Positions 7,359-20,065 of a stretch of 36,696 nt of DNA are shown here, piece after piece. This DNA comes from Rickettsiales bacterium (GTDB lineage: Bacteria > Pseudomonadota > Alphaproteobacteria > Rickettsiales > SXRF01): positions 1 through 36,696 of the forward strand of contig JAJTHB010000027.1 of the NCBI GenBank assembly GCA_021299465.1, in the 5' to 3' direction. The notes beneath the pieces are model-generated. The model made no database searches. It saw only the letters and a program-made list of their open reading frames with translations, and had not been told where the DNA came from. A program made the position numbers and the translations under genes. Each line of letters opens with the position of its first letter. Position 1 is the first letter of the stretch.

Positions 7359-9238
7359 TGGGCTGCTTTGCGCATGGACTCCAGCGCCGTCTGATTCACC
7401 GTTACGCCATGTTTGGTTTTTAGGTAATCCATGTATTGCTTCATCATTTCATTTCCGGTGCTTTCTTCAATCGAGCGCCTGAGCTCAGCGAGAGATTCAG
7501 CAGAAGGCGTCGCGTTCGATGGTGTAATGTCTTTCACCATCGCCAGTACATAATCGCCGGATTCGCTTGGTGCCATGCTGGTCAATTCGCCAATGCGTTT
7601 ATCAAACAACTCACTCAGCAGCGCGTCTGGAACGGTCGGTTTTTCATCGCTGCGTTTGACATTGCTAAAGCCTGTTTCTTTCAGTCGATACTTGGTGATT
7701 AGGCCGGCGCGGGCATTACTATCAGTAAACTGGCTGGAAATCTCGTTGGCAAGTGCTGCTAGTTTCTGCCTACGATTTTGTGCTTTCACGGCTTCAATCA
7801 CGCGAGCTTTAACATCAGCCAATGGCTGCACATGCTCAGGTGTTACGCTCTCGGTGCGAAGCAGGTAGAAATTCCCGCCTTTGGATGACTTGACTCCGGA
7901 ATCCGTTTTTTCATCCGTGGCAAACAGAATATCGAGAAACTTGTCCAGATCAGGTAGATCCTTGGCTACCACGCCTGCTGGCGTTTTGCCGTTTTTATCG
8001 ACGCTGGCGAGAGTTTTGACTTCGAGGCCAACTTCTTTTGCAACTTCAGCCAGCGAGCTGCCCGATGCCAGCGCATCCTCAATCTGGTTGGTAAGTTTCG
8101 TGAGCGCGCGATCAGCTGCGTAATGCTTTGCATCCGTCTCAAGAGATTGCTTCACTTCAGCGAATGCTAAGGTGCGTGGCGGTTCTATGGCGCTTACATA
8201 AAAAATATGCCAGCCGAAAGCACTTTTGATCGGCTGGCTGAATTTACCAACCTCAAGATCAAACACTTCATCAGCTGCTTCAGCAATCATTTTCGATTGT
8301 TCGATAAGACCCATGCTGATTGGCTTTTTGCCTTGTGCGCCCGATTCTTTCGCAACCTGATCCAGCGATTTGCCGGCTGCAAGCATTTCAGAGGCTTTAT
8401 CAGCAGAAGCTTCATTGTCGAACAATAGCTGCTGGATATTGCGCTGTTCGCCGCGTTTGAATTCTTCAATACGCTCCTGATAAACTGCTTCTAAATCAGA
8501 TTCCCTGATATCAAGGGATTTCTTGATGTCCTCACCTTTAATCACGACATAGCTGGCCGAGCGATATTCCGGAAGGGTAAAGGCCGAAGAATTTTCACGG
8601 TGAAAAGCCTCAAGCGCTGTGTCATCAGGTGTGTCTGCGTCGACGGCCTGTTGCGACAGGGTGTAAAGCTTGCCACTGCGGGCTTCTTGTAATGCACGAT
8701 AAAGTGCAATGATTTCGCTGTCTGATATTTTTACGCGTCCAATTGTATCCATGAGCATGTTGCTCGCCATCGATTGACGAAGCTGTTCGACATAGGATTT
8801 TTCATTGAGGTTGTTACGTCTGAGCACTGCCAGAAACTGCTCTTTATCAAATGTGCCGGAGGCACCTTGAAATGCCGGGTTATTACGAATTTGCTCAAGG
8901 ATATCCTGATCTGAAGGGGTCAGTGCCAGCTTGAAGCTTTCCGTTTGAATCAAATTTCGATTGATCAGCTTATCCAGTACCTGCTCTTCCAAATTTAGTT
9001 TTTGCATTAGTTCGTGTGAGTATTGGTTGCCAAGCGAAGCACGCAAATTCTCCTCCTCACGGCGAACCGCCTGCCCAAGCATTTGGGTGGTGATCGTCAC
9101 ATCTCCTACTTTGGCGACATCGACATTACGAGCTTGTTTAAAGAGCATGTCCTCCACGCCCCAGATCGCAAAACTTAGAATCAGTAAGCCCAGCAGTATC
9201 TTTACCGCCCAGCCGCCAATGCCTGTTTGAAAATTCAT
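7355..9238 (-). CDS. ppiD: PpiD-like periplasmic folding chaperone (SurA_N plus parvulin domain)
   Basis: This inner-membrane-anchored foldase helps exported proteins fold. There is one membrane segment near residues 12-30 (KILLGLLILSFAIWGVEDML), then a SurA_N-like helical region, a parvulin-type PPIase domain in the middle (FGWHIFYVSAIEPP marks its end), and a long C-terminal helical part. Length from the chosen start is 627 residues, normal for PpiD. I start at ATG 9238, after GAGG; the open frame runs further upstream but would overlap tpiA on the other strand and lacks family similarity. It heads the trp operon, an arrangement common in alphaproteobacteria. Parvulin activity is not certain, as PpiD domains are often inactive. 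Confidence 0.9.
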   Translation of the reverse strand: MNFQTGIGGWAVKILLGLLILSFAIWGVEDMLFKQARNVDVAKVGDVTITTQMLGQAVRREEENLRASLGNQYSHELMQKLNLEEQVLDKLINRNLIQTESFKLALTPSDQDILEQIRNNPAFQGASGTFDKEQFLAVLRRNNLNEKSYVEQLRQSMASNMLMDTIGRVKISDSEIIALYRALQEARSGKLYTLSQQAVDADTPDDTALEAFHRENSSAFTLPEYRSASYVVIKGEDIKKSLDIRESDLEAVYQERIEEFKRGEQRNIQQLLFDNEASADKASEMLAAGKSLDQVAKESGAQGKKPISMGLIEQSKMIAEAADEVFDLEVGKFSQPIKSAFGWHIFYVSAIEPPRTLAFAEVKQSLETDAKHYAADRALTKLTNQIEDALASGSSLAEVAKEVGLEVKTLASVDKNGKTPAGVVAKDLPDLDKFLDILFATDEKTDSGVKSSKGGNFYLLRTESVTPEHVQPLADVKARVIEAVKAQNRRQKLAALANEISSQFTDSNARAGLITKYRLKETGFSNVKRSDEKPTVPDALLSELFDKRIGELTSMAPSESGDYVLAMVKDITPSNATPSAESLAELRRSIEESTGNEMMKQYMDYLKTKHGVTVNQTALESMRKAAQ

Positions 9239-9322
9239 AATGCCTCGCCCATCTATTTTGGGCAGGTGTACACGCACAAAATGGCGTTGTAAAAACATTT
9301 CTAATCCAGTACTTAAGTTGTT

Positions 9323-10057
9323 ATGCCTAATGGACAACCCCTGATTGTTGCTAATTGGAAAATGAACGGCGACATCGATTTGGTCGAGTCGATGGTTACC
9401 TCTATATCTCCGCTTGCCAGCCGTGCCTTTATTGTATTGTGCCCACCTGCCATCCTGACGCGCGCCGCCGCAAGGCTTGCCAAGCCCTATGGCATTGCAG
9501 TGGGCGGGCAGGATTGCCATGAACAAACCGATGGTGCCTTTACCGGTGATATCAGTGCGGGAATGCTGAAGGAAGCGGGCGCGCAATACGTCATACTTGG
9601 TCATTCCGAGCGCCGTCAGCATCATCATGAAACCAATGATATTGTTCGTAAAAAGGCGCTTAAAGCTATGCGTACTGGCTTAAAGCCGATTATCTGTGTC
9701 GGGGAAACCTTAGCCGAGCGTCAAGAAGGTCGAGCCGAGGCCGTGTTGGATAGCCAGCTATGGGAATCGATCCCCGAAGAAGCCTCTGGATATGATTTTT
9801 TGCTTGCGTATGAGCCGGTTTGGGCTATTGGTTCCGGCAATACTGCGACCAGAGCTGATATTGAGGCGCTGCACGCTCTTGCTGAACGTGTGGCGCTTAA
9901 AAAAACTGGTAAGCCGGCACCGGTTATATACGGTGGCTCGGTGAAAGCAGAGAATGCAAAGGAAATACTTGCTTCTTCCCATGTGGCCGGTGCGCTGGTG
10001 GGTGGTGCGAGTTTGAAGGCGGAAGAGTTTTGTAAGATTATTGAGTGTGGAGTGTAG
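9323..10057 (+). CDS. tpiA: Triosephosphate isomerase
   Basis: TpiA interconverts dihydroxyacetone phosphate and glyceraldehyde 3-phosphate in glycolysis. Catalytic residues are visible: Lys13 in ANWKMNG, His94 in LGHSERR, Glu164 in YEPVWAIGSG, and the phosphate loop YGGSVKAEN. Length 244 is normal. It is divergent from the ppiD-like gene, with an 84-base shared promoter region. The last codons (ECGV stop) are part of a heptamer array that begins at 10043, so the C-terminus appears to have been replaced by the repeat. secG follows. Confidence 0.97.
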   Translation: MPNGQPLIVANWKMNGDIDLVESMVTSISPLASRAFIVLCPPAILTRAAARLAKPYGIAVGGQDCHEQTDGAFTGDISAGMLKEAGAQYVILGHSERRQHHHETNDIVRKKALKAMRTGLKPIICVGETLAERQEGRAEAVLDSQLWESIPEEASGYDFLLAYEPVWAIGSGNTATRADIEALHALAERVALKKTGKPAPVIYGGSVKAENAKEILASSHVAGALVGGASLKAEEFCKIIECGV

Positions 10058-10118
10058 AGTGTAGAGTGTGGTAAGAAAGAAACCGAAATCTACACTCCAC
10101 ACTCCAAACTCCACACTC
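10043..10118. repeat. Inverted heptamer arrays between tpiA and secG (4 + 4 units)
   Basis: Four tandem heptamers, GAGTGTG GAGTGTA and then GAGTGTA GAGTGTG, occupy 10043-10070. After a 20-base spacer, four heptamers of the reverse complement occupy 10091-10118 (TACACTC, CACACTC, CAAACTC, CACACTC). They can fold into a hairpin of about 28 bp, or into an out-of-register hairpin with 16 perfect pairs (10043-10058 with 10089-10104). The first array includes the tpiA stop codon. The secG ribosome binding site follows ten bases after the second array. Confidence 0.9.
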
Positions 10119-10139
10119 TAAAAACCCAGGAGTTTCTTG

Positions 10140-10481
10140 ATGTACACCATATTACTCGTCATCCACACCATTCTGGTGCTTTTTTTGATCGTGATTGTGC
10201 TGCTCCAGCGCTCCGATTCCGATGGCATGGGCGGCCTCGGTGGCGGCGGCGGCAACCAGTTCATGACCGGTCGCGCGCAGGCCAACCTGCTCACGCGCAC
10301 CACCGCCATGCTTGCCGGCGCGTTCATGGTCACCAGCATTATCCTCGCGATTATGGCTAATCGCATGACGGATACATCGATTGTGGACAGTATAGCAGCG
10401 CCAGTGCAGCAGGAAGCGCCGATCAGCGAGCCGGCTAAAACTGAAGCGCCTGTAACGCCAACCGTTCCTAAGCCGGAATGA
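10140..10481 (+). CDS. secG: Protein translocase subunit SecG
   Basis: SecG is the small SecYEG subunit that assists protein export through the inner membrane. There are two membrane helices, at residues 2-22 (ILLVIHTILVLFLIVIVLLQ) and about 55-75, with the Gly-rich loop SDGMGGLGGGGG between, typical of alphaproteobacterial SecG. The C-terminal tail is rich in Pro, Ala and Glu. I chose ATG 10140 because AGGAG at 10128-10132 is seven bases ahead; TTG at 10137 is in frame but too close. The tpiA-secG-pyrG order is common in this class. Confidence 0.93.
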   Translation: MYTILLVIHTILVLFLIVIVLLQRSDSDGMGGLGGGGGNQFMTGRAQANLLTRTTAMLAGAFMVTSIILAIMANRMTDTSIVDSIAAPVQQEAPISEPAKTEAPVTPTVPKPE

Positions 10482-10484
10482 CCT

Positions 10485-10826
10485 ATGTCGGCAATTAATG
10501 AATTAATCGTTGCTGCTGGTGTGATGATTTTGAGCTTACTGCTCATGGTCTCACCAGTCTTGGTTTATCTTGATGCAATTAAGCATAGAATTGGCAAGAT
10601 TCCTGCCGATAAGTCTTTGTTTAACATGAAGGCAGGTGGTTGGGCTGCCGGGGTGTTGATTTTTGCTATACTTTTCCTGCCTGCTTATTTAATTAAGCGC
10701 GGCGCGCTCATCTCTAAGGCGCGAATTTCTCCCGTAGAGGTATCTAAAGAACAAAAGATAAAATCATTGGTCATAATTATATTCTTTAGTTTGCTGCTGA
10801 CATTTTTCTCATACATGAGGGGATAG
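10485..10826 (+). CDS. Small membrane protein of unknown function
   Basis: This 113-residue protein has three hydrophobic segments, at about residues 6-28, 50-70 and 92-109, and basic loops between them. I recognise no family. It lies 3 bases after secG and 3 bases before pyrG, so it is cotranscribed with both. Base composition is more A+T-rich than pyrG, which hints at a later insertion between two genes that are normally adjacent. No motif suggests a function; a helper of the Sec machinery is only a guess from position. Confidence 0.7.
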   Translation: MSAINELIVAAGVMILSLLLMVSPVLVYLDAIKHRIGKIPADKSLFNMKAGGWAAGVLIFAILFLPAYLIKRGALISKARISPVEVSKEQKIKSLVIIIFFSLLLTFFSYMRG

Positions 10827-13305
<2,479 letters not shown>

Positions 13306-13309
<4 letters not shown>

Positions 13310-14355
13310 GCTTTACCTGCAGCTACGCCAGTTTTGCTTCTTTTGGCTTTTTCTGAATGCCCAGCATCTTTTCCTTCTGCACCCATGTTTATCTGGATGG
13401 TTTCCTGTACTTCATCGCTGGCATAGATAGATGGAATCAGGTTGCTGCCCTTGTCTTTAAGCGGAGTAGCCAGCGCTTTTACCACCTCATCAAGCGGCAT
13501 GTTTTCTATATAGATGCCATTGCCATCGTAGCTGTCGAACCGCCCCCATGATGCGGTTTCATCAATGGTGCTGGCATCTGTAGCTTTAATTTTTTTTGCA
13601 GCTAAAAATTCTTTGATCTGTGACTTTACCTGTTTGGCACGATTAATTTTTTCTGCGTCACTGGTAATGGCTGTAGAGTCGTTAAACTTAGCTTTGATGA
13701 GCACCTTGTCAGCATTTAGTCCTGATGGCTTGATCTCGATTCTGAAACCACTAAACCTGCTGGCGTAGTTACCGACCAGCACACCATCCGTCGTGATGTT
13801 GAGCGGGCTGCGGCCTTCCTTGCTAACTCTTTCTACCAATTCTTCTTCAAGAATGGGAAATATCAGATTCTTAGCCTTCTTGTATGAATCCTCAGGAATG
13901 TTTCGCTTTTCCCGAGCCTCTACTTCATCCAGCACTGCAATGCGTTGCATGCCGATGATGGGTTCGTCTTTTAGTGTTAGCGACACTGTTTTGCTGGGCG
14001 CATCCATGTATATTTTTGTTACAGGTAATGATGCAAGCTTCCCACCCAGAGCTTTGACCACATTATTCCATGCTTTTTTAGCTTCTGGTTTTGCGTTTGC
14101 TGCTGGCGCCGATAGCGCCATATCTCGATCTGCTGAGCCATATGCGCCGCTGTTGCTTGCTTTCATACCTGCTTCTTTTGCCGTGGCCATGGCTGCTTCT
14201 GCAGCTTCTAATATGGATTTGATATTGCCAAAAACAATGCGTGCGGCGTGGTTCGCTGTTGGGTCGTCACGGTCTTCGCGTGGCGGGGGGTTATGAAAGG
14301 ATATATTGCTAGCGCTTCCATCGAAATAAACGCTTTGAATATGGTCTTTAGGCAT
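13306..14355 (-). CDS. Hypothetical protein, 349 residues
   Basis: I recognise no family. No signal peptide or membrane segment is visible, so it is probably cytoplasmic or exported by a route without a Sec signal. An Ala-rich helical stretch lies at about residues 48-70 ([17 protein letters not shown]), a mixed strand/helix middle follows, and the C-terminus is Lys/Ala-rich ([14 protein letters not shown]). It lies on the opposite strand between kdsA and eno, interrupting a conserved cluster, and its stop overlaps the kdsA stop region. The A+T-rich upstream gap 14356-14471 contains no gene. Confidence 0.7.
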
Positions 14356-14471
14356 GGCTGCTTTCTGGTTATGTTGAGCCAGCCTACTATAAACGATGCA
14401 TAGTTAATTAAAAGTAATATTAATATATTTTGGCGTTAAAAAAGCAGGCATCAAATATTAAGTATTTGTTT

Positions 14472-16231
<1,760 letters not shown>

Positions 16232-16239
16232 GGCTGATT

Positions 16240-16896
16240 ATGGCAACAGACGATGTGACGTTTAACTACAGGCGCGCTACCGATGTTTACCAGAAAGTAC
16301 CTGAGTCACAGCGAAAGGTGATTGATGCCACCATCCGCAAGGTGGTGAAAAGCTTTCCTGAAGGGCATATCGGCAGGAGGTTTCTGGAAAAAGCCATGGA
16401 ACAATCCAGCAGTGATTGTATAGGCGCGTTGTTTGTCGCAGGCAGGCTTGCAAAAAATCACGGGCTTGCCGTCACTAACGAGACCATGCGTATCCTGGAG
16501 GATAAAGATGGTCATCCGATTTTTTATTCCATCTGCGAAGATATGGCTAAAGAGCCAAATGATGGTGGCCAGGGTATCATCCGCGGGCGGGCAGGCGAGC
16601 AACTGAGCCGCCGTGCCATGCTGAAGCGAAGCATTGGTTTTGGTGCTAGCATTGTGCTGGGAGCAGAAGTATTTTCCAATCTTTTTGGCGATTTTCAAAC
16701 GACCAATGAGAAAGGCGAAAAGGAACTGAATAAAGCCAAGGTGGTTCGTGCTGCAACCGAGGCCATCGTTGCTGCAGCAGCTTTTATTTCAGCATCAAAT
16801 GACAGGGCGGAATCAGAAATCATCGACCTGGTGAATACCGTTGATGGCTTGGTGCGTGCTGAAATCGATAAGAAAAGAGCCTCGCCAGCGCGCTGA
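16240..16896 (+). CDS. Hypothetical protein with an internal twin-arginine/membrane-like segment
   Basis: I recognise no family for these 218 residues. The first 120 are polar and probably helical. In the middle (about residues 123-146) is SRRAMLKRSIGFGASIVLG, which looks like a Tat signal (S-R-R-x-x-L-K followed by a hydrophobic stretch) but is internal. A charged linker and an Ala-rich helix follow. It may be a single-pass membrane protein, or a fusion of a cytosolic domain to a former signal. It lies 8 bases after eno with a GTAAGG site, so it is probably cotranscribed with eno. The C-terminus is basic. Confidence 0.7.
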   Translation: MATDDVTFNYRRATDVYQKVPESQRKVIDATIRKVVKSFPEGHIGRRFLEKAMEQSSSDCIGALFVAGRLAKNHGLAVTNETMRILEDKDGHPIFYSICEDMAKEPNDGGQGIIRGRAGEQLSRRAMLKRSIGFGASIVLGAEVFSNLFGDFQTTNEKGEKELNKAKVVRAATEAIVAAAAFISASNDRAESEIIDLVNTVDGLVRAEIDKKRASPAR

Positions 16897-16951
16897 CTAA
16901 AAAGAAAAGTTCTTCCCAAAAGCCATTGAATTTGTTACATTCCGCTCTTGT

Positions 16952-17284
16952 ATGTCATACTCCGCTCGCCTTCGTACTGAGGGAAAACGCCCCATTTTAT
17001 TACGCTATGCGCAGCCGATGCTTTGCGTGCTTGTGCTTTTTTATCTCGGCTATCATACCGTTAGCGGTGATCGCAGCCTGTTTGCTCTGTTTAAAGAAAA
17101 ACGTAAACTGGAAGCCCTGAGCCAAGAGCTGGCGGACACCATTGCCAAGCGCGAAACGCTTGAAAAACGTGTGGCCATGCTCTCCAGTAACTCGCTCGAT
17201 CTTGATTTGCTCGACGAGCAAGCGCGCACCATACTCGGCATGGCGGGTAAGGGCGAGGTGGTTATTTTTCTTGATGGGAAATAA
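16952..17284 (+). CDS. ftsB: FtsB/DivIC-family cell division protein (septum formation initiator)
   Basis: FtsB is a bitopic divisome protein that works with FtsL and FtsQ at the septum. The protein has a basic cytoplasmic N-terminus, one membrane segment at about residues 22-38 (PMLCVLVLFYLGYHTVSG), then a periplasmic coiled coil (ALFKEKRKLEALSQELADTI and on) and a short C-terminal end LDLLDEQARTILGMAGKGEVVI, typical of the family. Length 110 is usual. Its position between eno and pdhA is the standard place in alphaproteobacteria. Confidence 0.9.
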   Translation: MSYSARLRTEGKRPILLRYAQPMLCVLVLFYLGYHTVSGDRSLFALFKEKRKLEALSQELADTIAKRETLEKRVAMLSSNSLDLDLLDEQARTILGMAGKGEVVIFLDGK

Positions 17285-17299
17285 TGCTGCGTCGCAGCA
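17285..17299. repeat. Small perfect palindrome after ftsB
   Basis: TGCTGCGTCGCAGCA has 7-bp arms around one base, directly after the ftsB stop. No T-run follows (AAAGCCGCG), so it is not an intrinsic terminator. It may be part of an intergenic repeat that extends to about 17330. Confidence 0.5.
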
Positions 17300-17379
17300 A
17301 AGCCGCGCTCACTAAACGCTTGCGCTTGCTTTAAATTTTGTGTGTATTCGTCCTTTCTTTTCACCCTTGAGAGTGGATC

Positions 17380-18396
17380 ATGCCCAAAGCCGCTAATAAC
17401 GATAAAAAAGTCATGGATATTTCCTCTGCAAAAAAACAGGTTTCAAAAGAACTCGCGCTGAAACTTTATCGCGACATGCTGCTCATCCGTCGCTTTGAAG
17501 AAAAAGCCGGCCAGCTTTACGGCATGGGGCTTATAGGTGGGTTCTGCCATCTTTACATTGGGCAAGAAGCGGTGGTGATCGGTATGCAGAGCTGCATCAC
17601 CGGTGATGATGCGGTGCTCACCAGCTACCGCGACCATGGCCATATGATCGCCTGCGGCATGGATCCCAAGGGCATCATGGCGGAGCTGACGGGGCGCATT
17701 GGCGGGTTCTCGCGCGGCAAGGGCGGCTCGATGCATATGTTTTCTACCGAGAAACATTTTTACGGTGGGCACGGCATCGTTGGTGCGCAGGTGCCGATCG
17801 GTACCGGCATTGCTTTTGCTCATAAATATCGCGGCAACAAAAATCTCTGTCTCACTTATTTCGGCGACGGATCGGTGAACCAAGGGCAGGTTTATGAATC
17901 GTTCAACATGGCGTCGCTTTGGAAACTGCCGGTGATCTACATCATCGAGAATAACGAATATGCGATGGGTACCAGCGTTAAGCGCTCGCACTCGACCACC
18001 GAACTTTACCGCCGCGGCGAAGCGTTTGGCATTCCGGGTAAGCAGGTCGATGGCATGGATGTGCTGGCGGTGCGTGAGGCTGGGCTTGAAGCCGTGAAGC
18101 ATGTGCGCGACGGGCATGGTCCATTTCTGCTTGAAATGAAAACCTACCGTTACCGCGGCCACTCGATGAGCGATCCGGCAAAATATCGCACCAAGGAAGA
18201 GGTCGAGCAATACAAAGAACAGCACGATCCGATTGAGGGCATGAAGGCGTGGCTCTTTGCCCAGAAATTCGCCAGCGAAGATTCGCTCAAAGAGATGGAA
18301 AAAGAAATCAAGGCCATCGTTAATGAGTCTGCTGAATTCGCGCAGCAATCACCTGAGCCGCCTGAGTCCGACCTGTGGACGGATGTAACGGTTTAG
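17380..18396 (+). CDS. pdhA: Pyruvate dehydrogenase E1 component, alpha subunit
   Basis: PdhA, with PdhB, forms the thiamine-diphosphate E1 of the pyruvate dehydrogenase complex, which decarboxylates pyruvate. The TPP motif GDGSVNQGQ is at residues 162-170, followed by ESFNMASLWKLPVIYIIENN. RYRGHSMSDP near residue 250 matches the phosphorylation-loop region of this family. Length 338 is typical of the alpha2-beta2 type. A TTGAGAGTGG stretch just ahead of ATG 17380 contains the likely ribosome binding site. A small lipoprotein gene follows before pdhB. Confidence 0.97.
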   Translation: MPKAANNDKKVMDISSAKKQVSKELALKLYRDMLLIRRFEEKAGQLYGMGLIGGFCHLYIGQEAVVIGMQSCITGDDAVLTSYRDHGHMIACGMDPKGIMAELTGRIGGFSRGKGGSMHMFSTEKHFYGGHGIVGAQVPIGTGIAFAHKYRGNKNLCLTYFGDGSVNQGQVYESFNMASLWKLPVIYIIENNEYAMGTSVKRSHSTTELYRRGEAFGIPGKQVDGMDVLAVREAGLEAVKHVRDGHGPFLLEMKTYRYRGHSMSDPAKYRTKEEVEQYKEQHDPIEGMKAWLFAQKFASEDSLKEMEKEIKAIVNESAEFAQQSPEPPESDLWTDVTV

Positions 18397-18397
18397 T

Positions 18398-18562
18398 ATG
18401 AAACAGTTCGTTTTATTTGCGGCGCTTCTGGGCTTATCCGGTTGTTATTACTGTAAGCTTGAACCGGGTGATGCCACGTCTGTCTCGGGTTATTGGAATG
18501 GATGCATGAATGTGATGAAAGATGCCGGCGAAGCACCGCTCTGGCCAAATCAAAAACAATAG
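18398..18562 (+). CDS. Small lipoprotein (54 residues) between pdhA and pdhB
   Basis: Starting one base after the pdhA stop, this short frame encodes MKQFVLFAALLGLSGC, a clear lipoprotein signal with lipobox LSGC, followed by a 39-residue mature peptide starting at Cys16 (YYCKLEPGDATSVSGYWNGC and then a Pro/Asn/Gln-rich end). There are two further Cys. The signal quality, tight spacing and the use of its stop region (AATAGGAG) as the pdhB ribosome binding site argue that it is a real gene. It is too short to be called by many gene finders. Function is unknown; it would sit in the envelope although its neighbours are cytoplasmic. Confidence 0.72.
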   Translation: MKQFVLFAALLGLSGCYYCKLEPGDATSVSGYWNGCMNVMKDAGEAPLWPNQKQ

Positions 18563-18571
18563 GAGAATACG

Positions 18572-19552
18572 ATGCCACAACAAACCGTAAGGGTAGCTCT
18601 GAGAGATGCGATGGCGGAAGAAATGCGCCGTGATCCAGAAGTTTTTGTGATGGGCGAAGAAGTCGCCGAGTATCAGGGCGCATATAAGGTAACGGAAGGG
18701 CTTCTTGCTGAATTTGGCGATCGCCGCGTCGTTGATACGCCGATCACCGAGCATGGCTTTGCCGGCCTTGGCGTGGGCGCGGCGATGATGGGGCTGAAGC
18801 CAGTCGTCGAGTTCATGACCTTCAACTTCGCAATGCAGGCGATGGACCAGATCATCAATTCCGCGGCGAAAACCAACTATATGAGCGGCGGCCAGATCCG
18901 CTGCCCGATTGTGTTTCGCGGGCCGAACGGCGCGGCGTCGCGTGTGGCGGCGCAGCACTCGCAGTGCTATGCCAGCTGGTATGCGCATATTCCCGGACTG
19001 AAGGTCATTGCACCCTATGATGCCGCTTCGGCCAAAGGCCTGCTCAAAGCGGCGATCCGCGACCCAAACCCGGTGATCTTCCTTGAAAACGAAATCATTT
19101 ACGGCGAAAAATTTGAGGTGCCGGAGGGTATGGAGCCGCTCGAAATCGGCAAAGCAGCCGTGGTGCGCGAGGGGACGGATGTAACGATCACCGCCTTTTC
19201 AATCATGGTCGGCAAGGCGCTGAAAGCAGCAGAAGAGCTGGAAAAGGAAGGCATCAGCGCCGAGGTGATAGACCTGCGCACGATCCGCCCGCTTGATACT
19301 GATACAATCATCGAATCAGTCAAAAAAACCAACCGCTGCGTGAGCGTGGAAGAGGGCTGGCCGGTTGCGGGGATGGGTTCAGAAATCGCGGCGATTATTA
19401 TGGAGCAGGCGTTTGATTATCTGGATGCACCGGTAAAACGCGTCGCGGGCGCAGACGTGCCGCTGCCTTACGCCGCCAATCTCGAAAAACTCGCACTGCC
19501 GCAAGCGCCGCATATCATCGATGCGGTGAAAGAAGTCATGTATCGGAGCTAG
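18572..19552 (+). CDS. pdhB: Pyruvate dehydrogenase E1 component, beta subunit
   Basis: PdhB is the second half of the E1 heterotetramer. Recognisable stretches are [18 protein letters not shown] near the N-terminus, [40 protein letters not shown] and EAGW-like [15 protein letters not shown]. Length 326 shows the short form without the N-terminal lipoyl domain that some alphaproteobacterial PdhB proteins carry. GGAG at 18561-18565 is the ribosome binding site. A periplasmic-type gene, not pdhC, follows directly. Confidence 0.96.
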   Translation: MPQQTVRVALRDAMAEEMRRDPEVFVMGEEVAEYQGAYKVTEGLLAEFGDRRVVDTPITEHGFAGLGVGAAMMGLKPVVEFMTFNFAMQAMDQIINSAAKTNYMSGGQIRCPIVFRGPNGAASRVAAQHSQCYASWYAHIPGLKVIAPYDAASAKGLLKAAIRDPNPVIFLENEIIYGEKFEVPEGMEPLEIGKAAVVREGTDVTITAFSIMVGKALKAAEELEKEGISAEVIDLRTIRPLDTDTIIESVKKTNRCVSVEEGWPVAGMGSEIAAIIMEQAFDYLDAPVKRVAGADVPLPYAANLEKLALPQAPHIIDAVKEVMYRS

Positions 19553-19562
19553 TGGAGTGTTT

Positions 19563-20054
19563 ATGAAAATGTTCGTTTATTCTTTGCTGATCGGATCATC
19601 GCTATTTGCTTTTCAGGCGGCTGCAAAAGATTCAACCATAGTTGCTGATGCTGATAAAGCTGCGCTAAGCGAAGCAATGCGCGCCAATTCCCCCGCTTCA
19701 GTGGTTCGGCCGGCTGGTGCTGACTGTGCGATGCAGGAGCAGGTCAGTATTGGCGTAAATTTTAATGCCAAGGCATCTGGTTTTATGGATGCGAGAAAGC
19801 AATTTGACGAGATGAGTAATAAAGTTGAGCAATTCGCCAAGCAGCAAAACATCAAGCTTAGCTTGCAGAATATGAACTACAGCGTCAACGTGCAGCAGGA
19901 AACGGGCGGCCCTTCTTTCCAGATTTATGGTAATATGAATTATCAGATGGATAATGCCGATAGCGCTTTCAAATTTGCCGAATTCCTCACGCAACAAAAA
20001 CTCCAAGTTTCCCTTAATTCCAACGCGTATCGCGCTGGAATGTGTAATCAATAA
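19563..20054 (+). CDS. Periplasmic hypothetical protein between pdhB and pdhC
   Basis: MKMFVYSLLIGSSLFAFQAAA is a Sec signal peptide with a predicted cut after the AAA. The mature protein has about 140 residues with two Cys (ADCAMQ and the C-terminal GMCNQ) that could pair, and a helix followed by strands. ATG 19563 is chosen because GGAG lies five bases ahead; GTG 19557 in frame is too close to it. I recognise no family with confidence; the helix-strand layout loosely recalls SIMPL-like periplasmic proteins, but that is speculative. It is ten bases past pdhB and eleven before pdhC, so it must be cotranscribed. Confidence 0.75.
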   Translation: MKMFVYSLLIGSSLFAFQAAAKDSTIVADADKAALSEAMRANSPASVVRPAGADCAMQEQVSIGVNFNAKASGFMDARKQFDEMSNKVEQFAKQQNIKLSLQNMNYSVNVQQETGGPSFQIYGNMNYQMDNADSAFKFAEFLTQQKLQVSLNSNAYRAGMCNQ

Positions 20055-20065
20055 AAGGTTCTGAC

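Noticed and set aside
9239-9628. Upstream extension of the ppiD-like gene
   Set aside because: It would overlap tpiA antisense. The PpiD N-terminus with its membrane segment begins at 9238 after a good ribosome site.
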